From: Muribaculaceae bacterium
Lineage (GTDB): Bacteria > Bacteroidota > Bacteroidia > Bacteroidales > Muribaculaceae
Direction of reading: 5' to 3'
NCBI GenBank assembly: GCA_009775535.1
Contig: VSPW01000060.1
Span: 1 to 9,901, forward strand
Length of the DNA: 9,901 nucleotides
The notes below the pieces were generated by a model. That model was not told where the DNA came from. It did not search any database and worked only from the letters and a program-made list of their open reading frames with translations. This document shows positions 1-5,980 of this stretch, one piece after another. Every line of letters starts with the position of its first letter. Positions within the stretch are counted from its first letter, which is position 1. The translations under genes and the position numbers were made by a program.

Positions 1-65
1 ATGCTATATATTTCAAAAAAATAAAAAACGGCCAGACAGATAGATAAATTACCGGAAAAAATTAT

Positions 66-73
66 TATCTTCG
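66..73 (+). promoter_or_regulatory. Possible -7 promoter element of the tetR operon
   Basis: TATCTTCG differs from the Bacteroidota -7 consensus TAnnTTTG by one base. No TTTG is seen at the expected -33 position about 19-21 nt upstream, so the call rests on one box. Transcription would begin near position 80, leaving a leader of roughly 40 nt before the regulator ATG. It is the best candidate promoter for the left-hand operon within the window; a promoter further upstream cannot be excluded. Confidence 0.35.
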
Positions 74-95
74 CACAATGATCAGCAAATTGTGC
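73..95. promoter_or_regulatory. Perfect inverted repeat, candidate TetR operator
   Basis: GCACAAT (73-79) and ATTGTGC (89-95) are exact reverse complements separated by 9 nt. The repeat touches the last base of the -7-like box and lies 24 nt before the TetR-family start codon. TetR-family dimers typically bind palindromes of this overall size and many repress their own promoter, so autoregulation is a reasonable inference. I did not find a second copy in the other intergenic regions of the window. Confidence 0.5.
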
Positions 96-118
96 AATCT
101 ATTCATTGTTGTCTGTAA

Positions 119-712
119 ATGGTATCAAAAACAAGAGAGAAACTTATAGAAGTTGCCCGTCAGCTCTTTGTACACAAGGGGCTTGACAACACAACAATGA
201 ATGATATTGCCAATGCATCGGATAAAGGGAGACGCACGATATATACTTATTTCAAAAGTAAGCGGGAGATATATAATGCAGTAATTGAACGTGAAAGCGA
301 CCTCAGGGTGTCGCGTCTTAGGGGAATAGCGGAAGATGATTCGTTACAGCCAGTGGAAAAACTAAAAAAATTTCTCACAGACAGATACCAGCTTTCATCA
401 ATATCCCCATCACGAACTTCAAGTGATTCCATACGTTCGATGTTTTCATTGGACTTCAAGCGTGTGGACCGCATCAGGCAACTTTCATATGAAAAGGAAT
501 CGGCTTTGTTCAAGTCGATATTGGATGAAGGAGTTGCTTCTGGTGCGTTCAATCAAGAACAATCATCCAGACTCAATCATTTCATGCACCGTTGGCTTTT
601 GTTGGCAGATTGGTCTTCATCGGCGCAATTTGTGCAGCCAGAAGAGGCTATGGCCTATTGGACAGATTTAATTGATTTTATAGTCTATGGAATACAGCCA
701 CATAATCAATAG
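119..712 (+). CDS. TetR/AcrR-family transcriptional regulator
   Basis: A 197-residue protein of normal TetR-family length. The N-terminal DNA-binding domain covers roughly residues 5-50. Its helix-turn-helix runs from T25-T26-M27 (TTMNDIANAS) to the recognition helix and the family signature TIYTYF at 40-45, followed by KSKREIY. The canonical turn glycine is Asp35, with KGRR after it. The remaining helical region (about 60-190) is the ligand-binding and dimerisation part and gives no clue to the ligand. It is the first gene of a same-strand run; the KAS III gene starts 29 nt after its stop. That placement suggests control of the lipid-related gene next door, possibly with an acyl-CoA or fatty acid as effector, as for FadR/FabR-type members, but this is inference. 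A 7-bp inverted repeat upstream may be its operator. The ATG at 119 keeps the full HTH; no longer in-frame start is seen. Confidence 0.9.
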   Translation: MVSKTREKLIEVARQLFVHKGLDNTTMNDIANASDKGRRTIYTYFKSKREIYNAVIERESDLRVSRLRGIAEDDSLQPVEKLKKFLTDRYQLSSISPSRTSSDSIRSMFSLDFKRVDRIRQLSYEKESALFKSILDEGVASGAFNQEQSSRLNHFMHRWLLLADWSSSAQFVQPEEAMAYWTDLIDFIVYGIQPHNQ

Positions 713-741
713 CGTAATAAATTAAACTTCATAATATAGCC

Positions 742-1686
742 ATGTATATAAATTCAACCGGTTTTTATGTTCCAGCCGAACGCGTTGACAATGAATATTT
801 CCTTAATGTGAATGGACTGACCAGCGAATGGATTGAGAAGCGCACAGGTATACGTTCCAGGTCTAAGGCATCGGAGGGTGAAGGCCATAATTCAATGGGT
901 CTTGCCGCAATAAAGGATGCTATGGACAAGTCGCCGTATCCAATAGAGGATGTTGATTTGATTGTATCCGCTTCATATTCCCCTTATGATACTGTAGCGA
1001 CTTTGGCGCATGAGGCTCAACGGCTATATAATATCGACAGGGCAAAAGCGGTGTATGCATCTTCTGCTTGTTCATCTTTTGTAAACGGGCTGGAAATAGT
1101 AGAGGGGTATTTTGCGATGGGAAAGGCTAAGAAGGCAATTCTCGTATGCTCGGAGCATAATACATATTATGCAAATGAAACTGACCCTAAATGCGGTCAT
1201 CTGTGGGGTGATGCAGCGGTTGCATTTTTCCTTTCGGCTGAGCCTGTTTCAGAAGGGGAACCAAAGATAAAGGAGATATATACATGTGGCCTAGGAAATG
1301 TATCGAAAGGGCCTGATGGTGTGAAGCTGCGTCCGAAGGAGGATGGGATCACCATGCCTGATGGCAGGGATGTATTTATGCATGCATGTAAATATATGGT
1401 AGATGCGCTGGAACATGTGGCTCATCCGCATGGACTGGCATTACAGGATCTGGATTATATAATATGCCATCAGGCGAACATGAGGATTGTCGCCAATGTG
1501 ATACATCAGCTAAAAATGCCTTCGGAACGATTCCTTAGCAATATTTCTGAGTTAGGCAATACGGGATCGGCTTCAGCAGCCTTGGTGTTTGCCCAAAACC
1601 GTGAGCTCTTTAAGAAAGGTCAGAATATCGGTTTCACTGTTTTTGGTGGAGGATATTCTTGCGGCGCATTCCTTGTGGAGGTTTAA
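742..1686 (+). CDS. 3-oxoacyl-ACP synthase III (FabH-like, KAS III)
   Basis: A 314-residue thiolase-fold condensing enzyme. The KAS III triad is complete: Cys110 in ASSACSSF, His243 in CHQANMRI and Asn273 in ELGNTGSAS. The glycine-rich C-terminal FGGGYSCGAFLVEV closes the fold as in FabH. FabH-type enzymes catalyse the first Claisen condensation of fatty acid synthesis, acyl-CoA with malonyl-ACP, in the cytoplasm. The segment around Cys110 (SACSSFVNGLEI) and the lack of plsX/rpmF neighbours suggest a second, specialised KAS III rather than the housekeeping FabH; its substrate cannot be read from sequence. It follows the TetR regulator by 29 nt and precedes the RelA/SpoT gene by 61 nt, so it may share their transcript. 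The ATG at 742 gives the standard N-terminus (INSTGFYVP). Confidence is high for family, low for role. Confidence 0.9.
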   Translation: MYINSTGFYVPAERVDNEYFLNVNGLTSEWIEKRTGIRSRSKASEGEGHNSMGLAAIKDAMDKSPYPIEDVDLIVSASYSPYDTVATLAHEAQRLYNIDRAKAVYASSACSSFVNGLEIVEGYFAMGKAKKAILVCSEHNTYYANETDPKCGHLWGDAAVAFFLSAEPVSEGEPKIKEIYTCGLGNVSKGPDGVKLRPKEDGITMPDGRDVFMHACKYMVDALEHVAHPHGLALQDLDYIICHQANMRIVANVIHQLKMPSERFLSNISELGNTGSASAALVFAQNRELFKKGQNIGFTVFGGGYSCGAFLVEV

Positions 1687-1747
1687 ATCTATTGGGCCGG
1701 GTAGGAGTCCCGACCTGAATATGTGGGATATTTAAGGTTTTCTTATT

Positions 1748-3952
1748 ATGTCAGAAAGCATCTTTAGTGTGCAGGAGAGGAGTCGTCTGCTCCCACTTGT
1801 GTATAAATTGCGGAGAAGCGTGGGTGTAGCCATGCAGCCTGAAGACTATAAGCGTTTGCTGGCTGCACTACGGGAGGTGGCCGCCAAAGGGCACTATTCG
1901 CGTGACCGGTATGGCATGCATCCTCTCATACATAATCTGGAAACTGCATGTGCGTTGTGTGAACGGGTCAGTCCTGACAGGAATATGGTAATTGCTGTCA
2001 TGTTGGGACGTCTATGCCGCCGTGGGGCGATATCTATTGAAGATATCGAATCAACATGGGGCAAAGATACTGCAAAACTGGTTGGGGGTATGGTGAAGGT
2101 CTCGACCCTATATGCCAAACAATCAGCAGTAGAGAGTGATAATTTCCGCAGTCTGTTACTTACGTTCGCAGAGGATATACGTGTAATCATAATTATGATT
2201 GTGGAACGTATGGTATTGATGCGGGCTATAAATCATCATCCGGATAATGATTTTGTACAGTCTGTAGCCCGTGAGGCCAATTATCTATATGCTCCGTTAG
2301 CCCACCGTTTGGGCCTTTACTCAATTAAATCAGAATTGGAGGACATGTCGCTGAAGTATACCAACCGCGACATATATACCAAAATAGCCCGGAAGCTTAA
2401 TGAGACAAAGGTTAAGAGGGATGCGTATATCGCAGATTTTATAAAGCCTATAAGGGAAAAACTAAAATCGGAAGGACTGGATTTTGAGATAAAGGGGCGG
2501 ACAAAAAGTATATATTCCATATGGAATAAAATAAAGAAACAGAAAGTCGATCTGGATCATATCTATGACCTGTTTGCTATCCGTATAATATTGAATGTTC
2601 CCAAGGATAAGGAGAAAAGTGAATGCTGGCTCGCATATTCGCTGATAACTGATATGTACAGGCCTAATCCGTCAAGGATGAAAGATTGGTTGAGCATACC
2701 CAAAAGCAATGGATATGAGAGCCTCCATATAACTGTATATGGCCCTGAGGACAGATGGGTGGAAGTACAAATACGTACAAAACGTATGGACCTTATAGCC
2801 GAAAAGGGGCTCGCAGCTCATTGGAAATACAAAGGTATAAAAAGCGAAGGCAACCTTGATGCATGGATGAATAATGTGCGTGATATCCTTGAGGCTGGTG
2901 ATAATGGGCCTATGGAGCTCATGAAAAATCTGCGGATGGATGTGTATGATAAGGAGGTGTTTGTATTTACCCCTAAGGGAGATCTTCACAGATTGCCATT
3001 GGGTGCTACTGTCCTTGACTTTGCTTTCCATATACATTCAGCACTTGGCTGCAAATGTACCGGCGCACGTGTAAACGAGCGTAATGAGAAACTGAATTAT
3101 AAGTTGCGTAGCGGAGACACGGTAGAGATACTCACATCATCATCACAGATGCCTAAGCGGGATTGGCTTAATATTGTGGTGACATCAAAAGCGAGGAATA
3201 AAATCCGCCTAACGGTGCATGAACAGGAAAACAAATCGGCAGAACTGGGTAAGGAATTACTTATAAGGCGTATGAAAAACCGCAAAATAGAACTTGATGA
3301 TGCATCTATTATGCGCCTTATACGTAAGATGGGGTATAAGACTGTCACGGATTTCCATAATGCAATAGCCACAGAGAAAGTTGATGTCAATGCGGTGATA
3401 GACAACTATGAAGCAATGGAAAGGCGTTCGACAGAATCTGTTGAGCGTGTTTCTGCAGAGGAATTTACGTTGCAGTCGCAGATACCTGAAGACCCTACAT
3501 CTTCAGATATCCTTATTATCGGTAATGATATAAAAGGTATTAATTACAGGATGGCTAAATGCTGCAATCCCATATATGGTGATGATGTGTTTGGCTTTGT
3601 TTCAGCTGAAGGAGTTATAAAGATACATAGGAAAGATTGCCCTAATGCGGCGCATATACGTGAAAAATTGCCGTATAGGCTTATACGGACGCAATGGAGC
3701 GGAAAAATCGGTGCGCAATTTGCTGCCACTTTGCGGATAGTAGGTACAGATGATATCGGAATTGTCACCAATATCACATCCATTATAAATAAACAGCAAA
3801 ATGTGTCGTTACGTAATATCTCTATAAATTCAAATGATGGTCTTTTCCAGGGTTTTGTGATTATAGGGGTAGGAGATACGCAATCGCTTACGGATATTAT
3901 AAAAAAGATAAGGACAGTTAAAGGTGTGAAAGATGTTCAAAGGAGTAAATAA
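1748..3952 (+). CDS. relA: RelA/SpoT-family (p)ppGpp synthetase, HD hydrolase domain inactive
   Basis: A full-length (734 aa) RSH protein. Order: HD domain about 30-195, synthetase 245-365, TGS 402-464, helical linker, zinc-finger/RIS-type segment 600-635 (C605, C606, H627, C631), ACT 656-731. The synthetase keeps Asp274 (YDLFAIRI), an RxKD motif (R310-D313), SNGYESLH (320-327) and the catalytic Glu339 in VEVQIRT, so it should transfer pyrophosphate from ATP to GDP/GTP. The hydrolase is degraded: His58-Pro59 remain, but the HD pair aligns with G87-R88, the following ED pair with R91-R92, and LADRLHNMRT has become IVERMVLMRA (151-160). It is therefore probably synthetase-only in function, like proteobacterial RelA, though it has RxKD rather than EXDD. 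The TGS domain (His430 in FHIHSALG) fits ribosome/tRNA sensing. It overlaps the lipoprotein start by 20 nt. Loss of hydrolysis is inferred from motifs; the family call is near certain. Confidence 0.95.
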   Translation: MSESIFSVQERSRLLPLVYKLRRSVGVAMQPEDYKRLLAALREVAAKGHYSRDRYGMHPLIHNLETACALCERVSPDRNMVIAVMLGRLCRRGAISIEDIESTWGKDTAKLVGGMVKVSTLYAKQSAVESDNFRSLLLTFAEDIRVIIIMIVERMVLMRAINHHPDNDFVQSVAREANYLYAPLAHRLGLYSIKSELEDMSLKYTNRDIYTKIARKLNETKVKRDAYIADFIKPIREKLKSEGLDFEIKGRTKSIYSIWNKIKKQKVDLDHIYDLFAIRIILNVPKDKEKSECWLAYSLITDMYRPNPSRMKDWLSIPKSNGYESLHITVYGPEDRWVEVQIRTKRMDLIAEKGLAAHWKYKGIKSEGNLDAWMNNVRDILEAGDNGPMELMKNLRMDVYDKEVFVFTPKGDLHRLPLGATVLDFAFHIHSALGCKCTGARVNERNEKLNYKLRSGDTVEILTSSSQMPKRDWLNIVVTSKARNKIRLTVHEQENKSAELGKELLIRRMKNRKIELDDASIMRLIRKMGYKTVTDFHNAIATEKVDVNAVIDNYEAMERRSTESVERVSAEEFTLQSQIPEDPTSSDILIIGNDIKGINYRMAKCCNPIYGDDVFGFVSAEGVIKIHRKDCPNAAHIREKLPYRLIRTQWSGKIGAQFAATLRIVGTDDIGIVTNITSIINKQQNVSLRNISINSNDGLFQGFVIIGVGDTQSLTDIIKKIRTVKGVKDVQRSK

Positions 3953-4790
3953 AATTGCAGTGACGGCGGCATTGTCCGTAGGATTGTTGTCGGCTTGTTC
4001 TTCCAGGCCTGAAAATACACAGGCAGAAGGGCTGTATTCGGATATCGAACAGGCCATGGAGGACGGCCAATATGAAAAGGCAATCATACTTATGGACTCC
4101 ATGGATATGGCATATCCGGAGATGACCGAATTACGTGGCCGGTTATTGAAAATGAGACCCTCGGCAATGGAAGGATGGACTCTGGCCGAGATACAGAAGG
4201 CTGATTGCGATATGGCCTATGCGCAGATGTTGGTAGATTCCTTATCGAAGATGTTTGAAAAGATATCAGACCCAAAACTGGTAGAGGCCTATTATGTACA
4301 TAAAAAAGGAAAAGTGCCAGATATAATGTCTGCAACAGCTGTAGAACCTCGGCTTGATGAGCAGTTTGGCTTTTATATTGTTTCGTCTCTGCAAGGGAAA
4401 AATATTGGTCTTAATTCGATAGGGTTGTCTGTAAATGGACATGAGGCATATTCGGGCATAATTCCGTATGGAGATGACCGTTCTTTTTCTGGCTCTAACG
4501 GACAGAAAGCAGTGTTTTCAGGTAAAGATGTTGAGGAAATAGGCATACTTGCCGCAAATAATCCGGAATCTGGGAAATTGGTATTCAGAGGGAATAAAGG
4601 CAGTCATACGATAGCCATTACGCAGCGTCAAGTGGTTGCGATTGGTGATGCATACAAGTATTCAGAAGCTAGGAAGTCGCTTGTCTCAGCACAGATTCTA
4701 CGTGAAAAGTTAGAGAGGAAACTACAGATAGCACGGAATCAGATGGCAAATATTGTTTCATCTGAAGATAGGGGCAGGAATCACGATTGA
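3933..4790 (+). CDS. Lipoprotein of unknown function with C-terminal coiled coil
   Basis: A 285-residue protein with a lipoprotein signal peptide: basic start (MFKGVNK), hydrophobic core 8-19 and lipobox LSAC with Cys22 as the lipidation site. After Cys22 comes SSRPENTQAEG, without an obvious acidic surface-export signal, so it probably faces the periplasm. Residues 33-72 read like a single TPR-type helical pair (DGQYEKAIILMDS). A helical stretch continues to about 125, a mixed beta-rich middle covers 140-235, and a charged amphipathic helix likely to form a coiled coil spans about 240-275. I do not recognise the family. The ATG at 3933 lies within the RelA/SpoT frame (20-nt overlap), implying translational coupling and co-expression. 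The 3' end overlaps the converging hydrolase gene by 10 nt. An envelope protein tied to a ppGpp synthetase gene is unusual; a functional link is speculation. Confidence 0.8.
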   Translation: MFKGVNKIAVTAALSVGLLSACSSRPENTQAEGLYSDIEQAMEDGQYEKAIILMDSMDMAYPEMTELRGRLLKMRPSAMEGWTLAEIQKADCDMAYAQMLVDSLSKMFEKISDPKLVEAYYVHKKGKVPDIMSATAVEPRLDEQFGFYIVSSLQGKNIGLNSIGLSVNGHEAYSGIIPYGDDRSFSGSNGQKAVFSGKDVEEIGILAANNPESGKLVFRGNKGSHTIAITQRQVVAIGDAYKYSEARKSLVSAQILREKLERKLQIARNQMANIVSSEDRGRNHD

Positions 4791-4808
4791 TTCAGCCCCT
4801 TGTCTTCA
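4763..4808. terminator. Hairpin across convergent gene ends, possible bidirectional terminator
   Basis: Three stacked perfect stems: TGAAGA (4763-4768) with TCTTCA (4803-4808), AGGGGC (4770-4775) with GCCCCT (4795-4800), and GAATC (4778-4782) with GATTC (4789-4793). They are separated by internal loops of one to three bases and closed by the 6-nt loop 4783-4788, for 17 bp in all. Both converging stop codons lie inside it. No T-run follows on either strand, so a classical intrinsic terminator is not complete. It could still act as a 3' end or stability element for both transcripts. Confidence 0.5.
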
Positions 4809-5806
4809 ATCCATTTGAAGATAGTCTGGTAGACGTTATTACGGATTTCAGGTTCGGATAACATTAAATCGTGGAGTCCACCTTTTATTGTCGCTTCTCG
4901 TACTTGTGGGCCAAGTTTTCGTCCAATTCTTGAAATGTCCTCGACATTCAACACGCCATCTGCATGTTGATATGCTTCTGTCCATTCAGAATCATTCACA
5001 CTTGAGTCTGAATGCATAAGAAGTATGGGGATTTTGATGTTAGCCCCGTCCTGTATGATTGAGTGGGCATTATCAATTGCCCTAATCCATGATGCTTCAA
5101 CTTTTTGCGAATGCAGTAGTTTCCAATTAGTATTATATTCCCATTCGCCATGGTGGTCTTTTAAAAGGCTTTCTCCATAAGCGGTATTGTCGCCTTGAGA
5201 AAATGACATTCTAGGAATGAGGTATGAAAGTGTGCTTATAGTAGGGATGACTAACTTTCTCATTGCTGACCCCATGTTCCATTCAAGGAACGGACTGTTC
5301 AAGATCAGCCCTATTATAATGGTATCAGGTTTTTCAGACATGTATACAGATGTAGTCAAGCCTCCTGTTGAATGTCCCATAAGGATGACTTCTTCAATGC
5401 CATCTTCACGCATTACTGATAATGCCGAATCGATATCAGCAAAGTATTCTTTTATATCCCGTACCTGGAATTTTTTGTTTCCCGGTAATATGGAACGTCC
5501 ATATTTACGTAAATCTGTGGCATAGAAAGTCCAGCAAGAATCCATGAACTGTTCGGCCATTTCTTTTTGGAAAAAATAATCGTTATATCCGTGTACATAA
5601 AGGATTCCACGTTTTAGGCCGTTGTCGCATTCTGGATTTTTGTTCTTTATAACGGTTGAGCGTATCGGACCAGAATAGTCATTACCATGATTAATATATG
5701 TCAACTCAAATCCGTCACCAAGTATATCCTGCTGCCACTCCCTGGCGTTAACGCTAATGGTTATGGCAATGAGTAATATATTTATTAATGGAATTCTGAA
5801 ATTCAT
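4781..5806 (-). CDS. Secreted alpha/beta hydrolase (S33/monoacylglycerol-lipase-like)
   Basis: A 341-residue protein with a Sec signal peptide (hydrophobic 5-19, likely cleavage after VNA at 19-21). The mature part is an alpha/beta hydrolase of the Hydrolase_4/lysophospholipase type. Seen are the oxyanion-hole strand LYVHGYND (69-76), the nucleophile elbow GHSTGG with Ser146, and the catalytic His312 in KGGLHDL. The acid normally sits after the strand ILLMHSD; Asp267 is the best candidate, because the usual position two residues later is Ser269. Members hydrolyse monoacylglycerols, lysophospholipids or other esters; the substrate is unknown, and an envelope lipid or dietary ester is plausible. 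It is divergent from the acyl ligase gene (174 nt between starts), so released fatty acids could feed that enzyme, an inference. Its 3' end overlaps the lipoprotein gene by 10 nt on the opposite strand. The ATG at 5806 gives the signal peptide directly. Confidence 0.88.
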   Translation of the reverse strand: MNFRIPLINILLIAITISVNAREWQQDILGDGFELTYINHGNDYSGPIRSTVIKNKNPECDNGLKRGILYVHGYNDYFFQKEMAEQFMDSCWTFYATDLRKYGRSILPGNKKFQVRDIKEYFADIDSALSVMREDGIEEVILMGHSTGGLTTSVYMSEKPDTIIIGLILNSPFLEWNMGSAMRKLVIPTISTLSYLIPRMSFSQGDNTAYGESLLKDHHGEWEYNTNWKLLHSQKVEASWIRAIDNAHSIIQDGANIKIPILLMHSDSSVNDSEWTEAYQHADGVLNVEDISRIGRKLGPQVREATIKGGLHDLMLSEPEIRNNVYQTIFKWIEDKGLNQS

Positions 5807-5826
5807 GTTATATTGAATGGTATTTA

Positions 5827-5860
5827 CAAAAATACGAATTAATTGCCTTAAATGTTCAAA
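5827..5860 (-). promoter_or_regulatory. Probable promoter of the alpha/beta hydrolase gene
   Basis: Reading the - strand, TATTTTTG (complement of 5827-5834) matches the TAnnTTTG -7 box fully. A TTTG lies upstream (complement of 5857-5860) with a 22-nt spacer, slightly longer than the usual 19-21. Transcription would start about 14 nt before the ATG at 5806, giving a very short leader. Confidence 0.45.
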
Positions 5861-5861
5861 T

Positions 5862-5887
5862 ATCTGAAAATATATTTTATGTCAGAT
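5862..5887. repeat. Inverted repeat between divergent promoters, possible operator
   Basis: ATCTGA (5862-5867) and TCAGAT (5882-5887) are exact reverse complements with a 14-nt A/T-rich spacer. The repeat lies between the -33 regions of the two divergent promoters, a position suited to a protein that controls both the hydrolase and the acyl ligase. Arms of 6 bp in A/T-rich DNA can arise by chance, so the call is tentative. Confidence 0.3.
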
Positions 5888-5905
5888 CGTTTTGAGATGC
5901 AGTTT

Positions 5906-5936
5906 TTTGTGGTATCGTTATAAAACGTTATATTTG
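5906..5936 (+). promoter_or_regulatory. Bacteroidota-type promoter of the acyl ligase operon
   Basis: TTTG at 5906-5909 and TATATTTG at 5929-5936 with a 19-nt spacer match the Bacteroidota primary sigma-factor consensus (TTTG-N19-TAnnTTTG) exactly. The start site would fall near 5943, leaving a leader of about 38 nt before the ATG at 5981. A direct repeat CGTTATA (5916-5922 and 5926-5932, period 10 bp) lies in the spacer and overlaps the -7 box. Confidence 0.75.
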
Positions 5937-5980
5937 CCTTGTGTGTTATATGTAAAAAATTATAATTAACACGTATATTT

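Noticed and set aside
1..65. Possible end or start of an upstream gene at the window edge
   Set aside because: A/T-rich, with only a 7-codon frame from the ATG at 1 and no convincing divergent promoter; nothing supportable.
423..671. Alternative + strand frame within the TetR-family gene
   Set aside because: Shadow of the regulator frame; composition and lack of motifs do not suggest a protein.
1698..1712. CGGG-N7-CCCG hairpin between the KAS III and RelA/SpoT genes
   Set aside because: Only 4 bp and not followed by a T-run; too weak to call a terminator or attenuator.
2672..3037. Open frame of 121 codons on the - strand inside the RelA/SpoT gene
   Set aside because: Lies wholly within a well-supported synthetase/TGS coding region and its translation has no recognisable motif.
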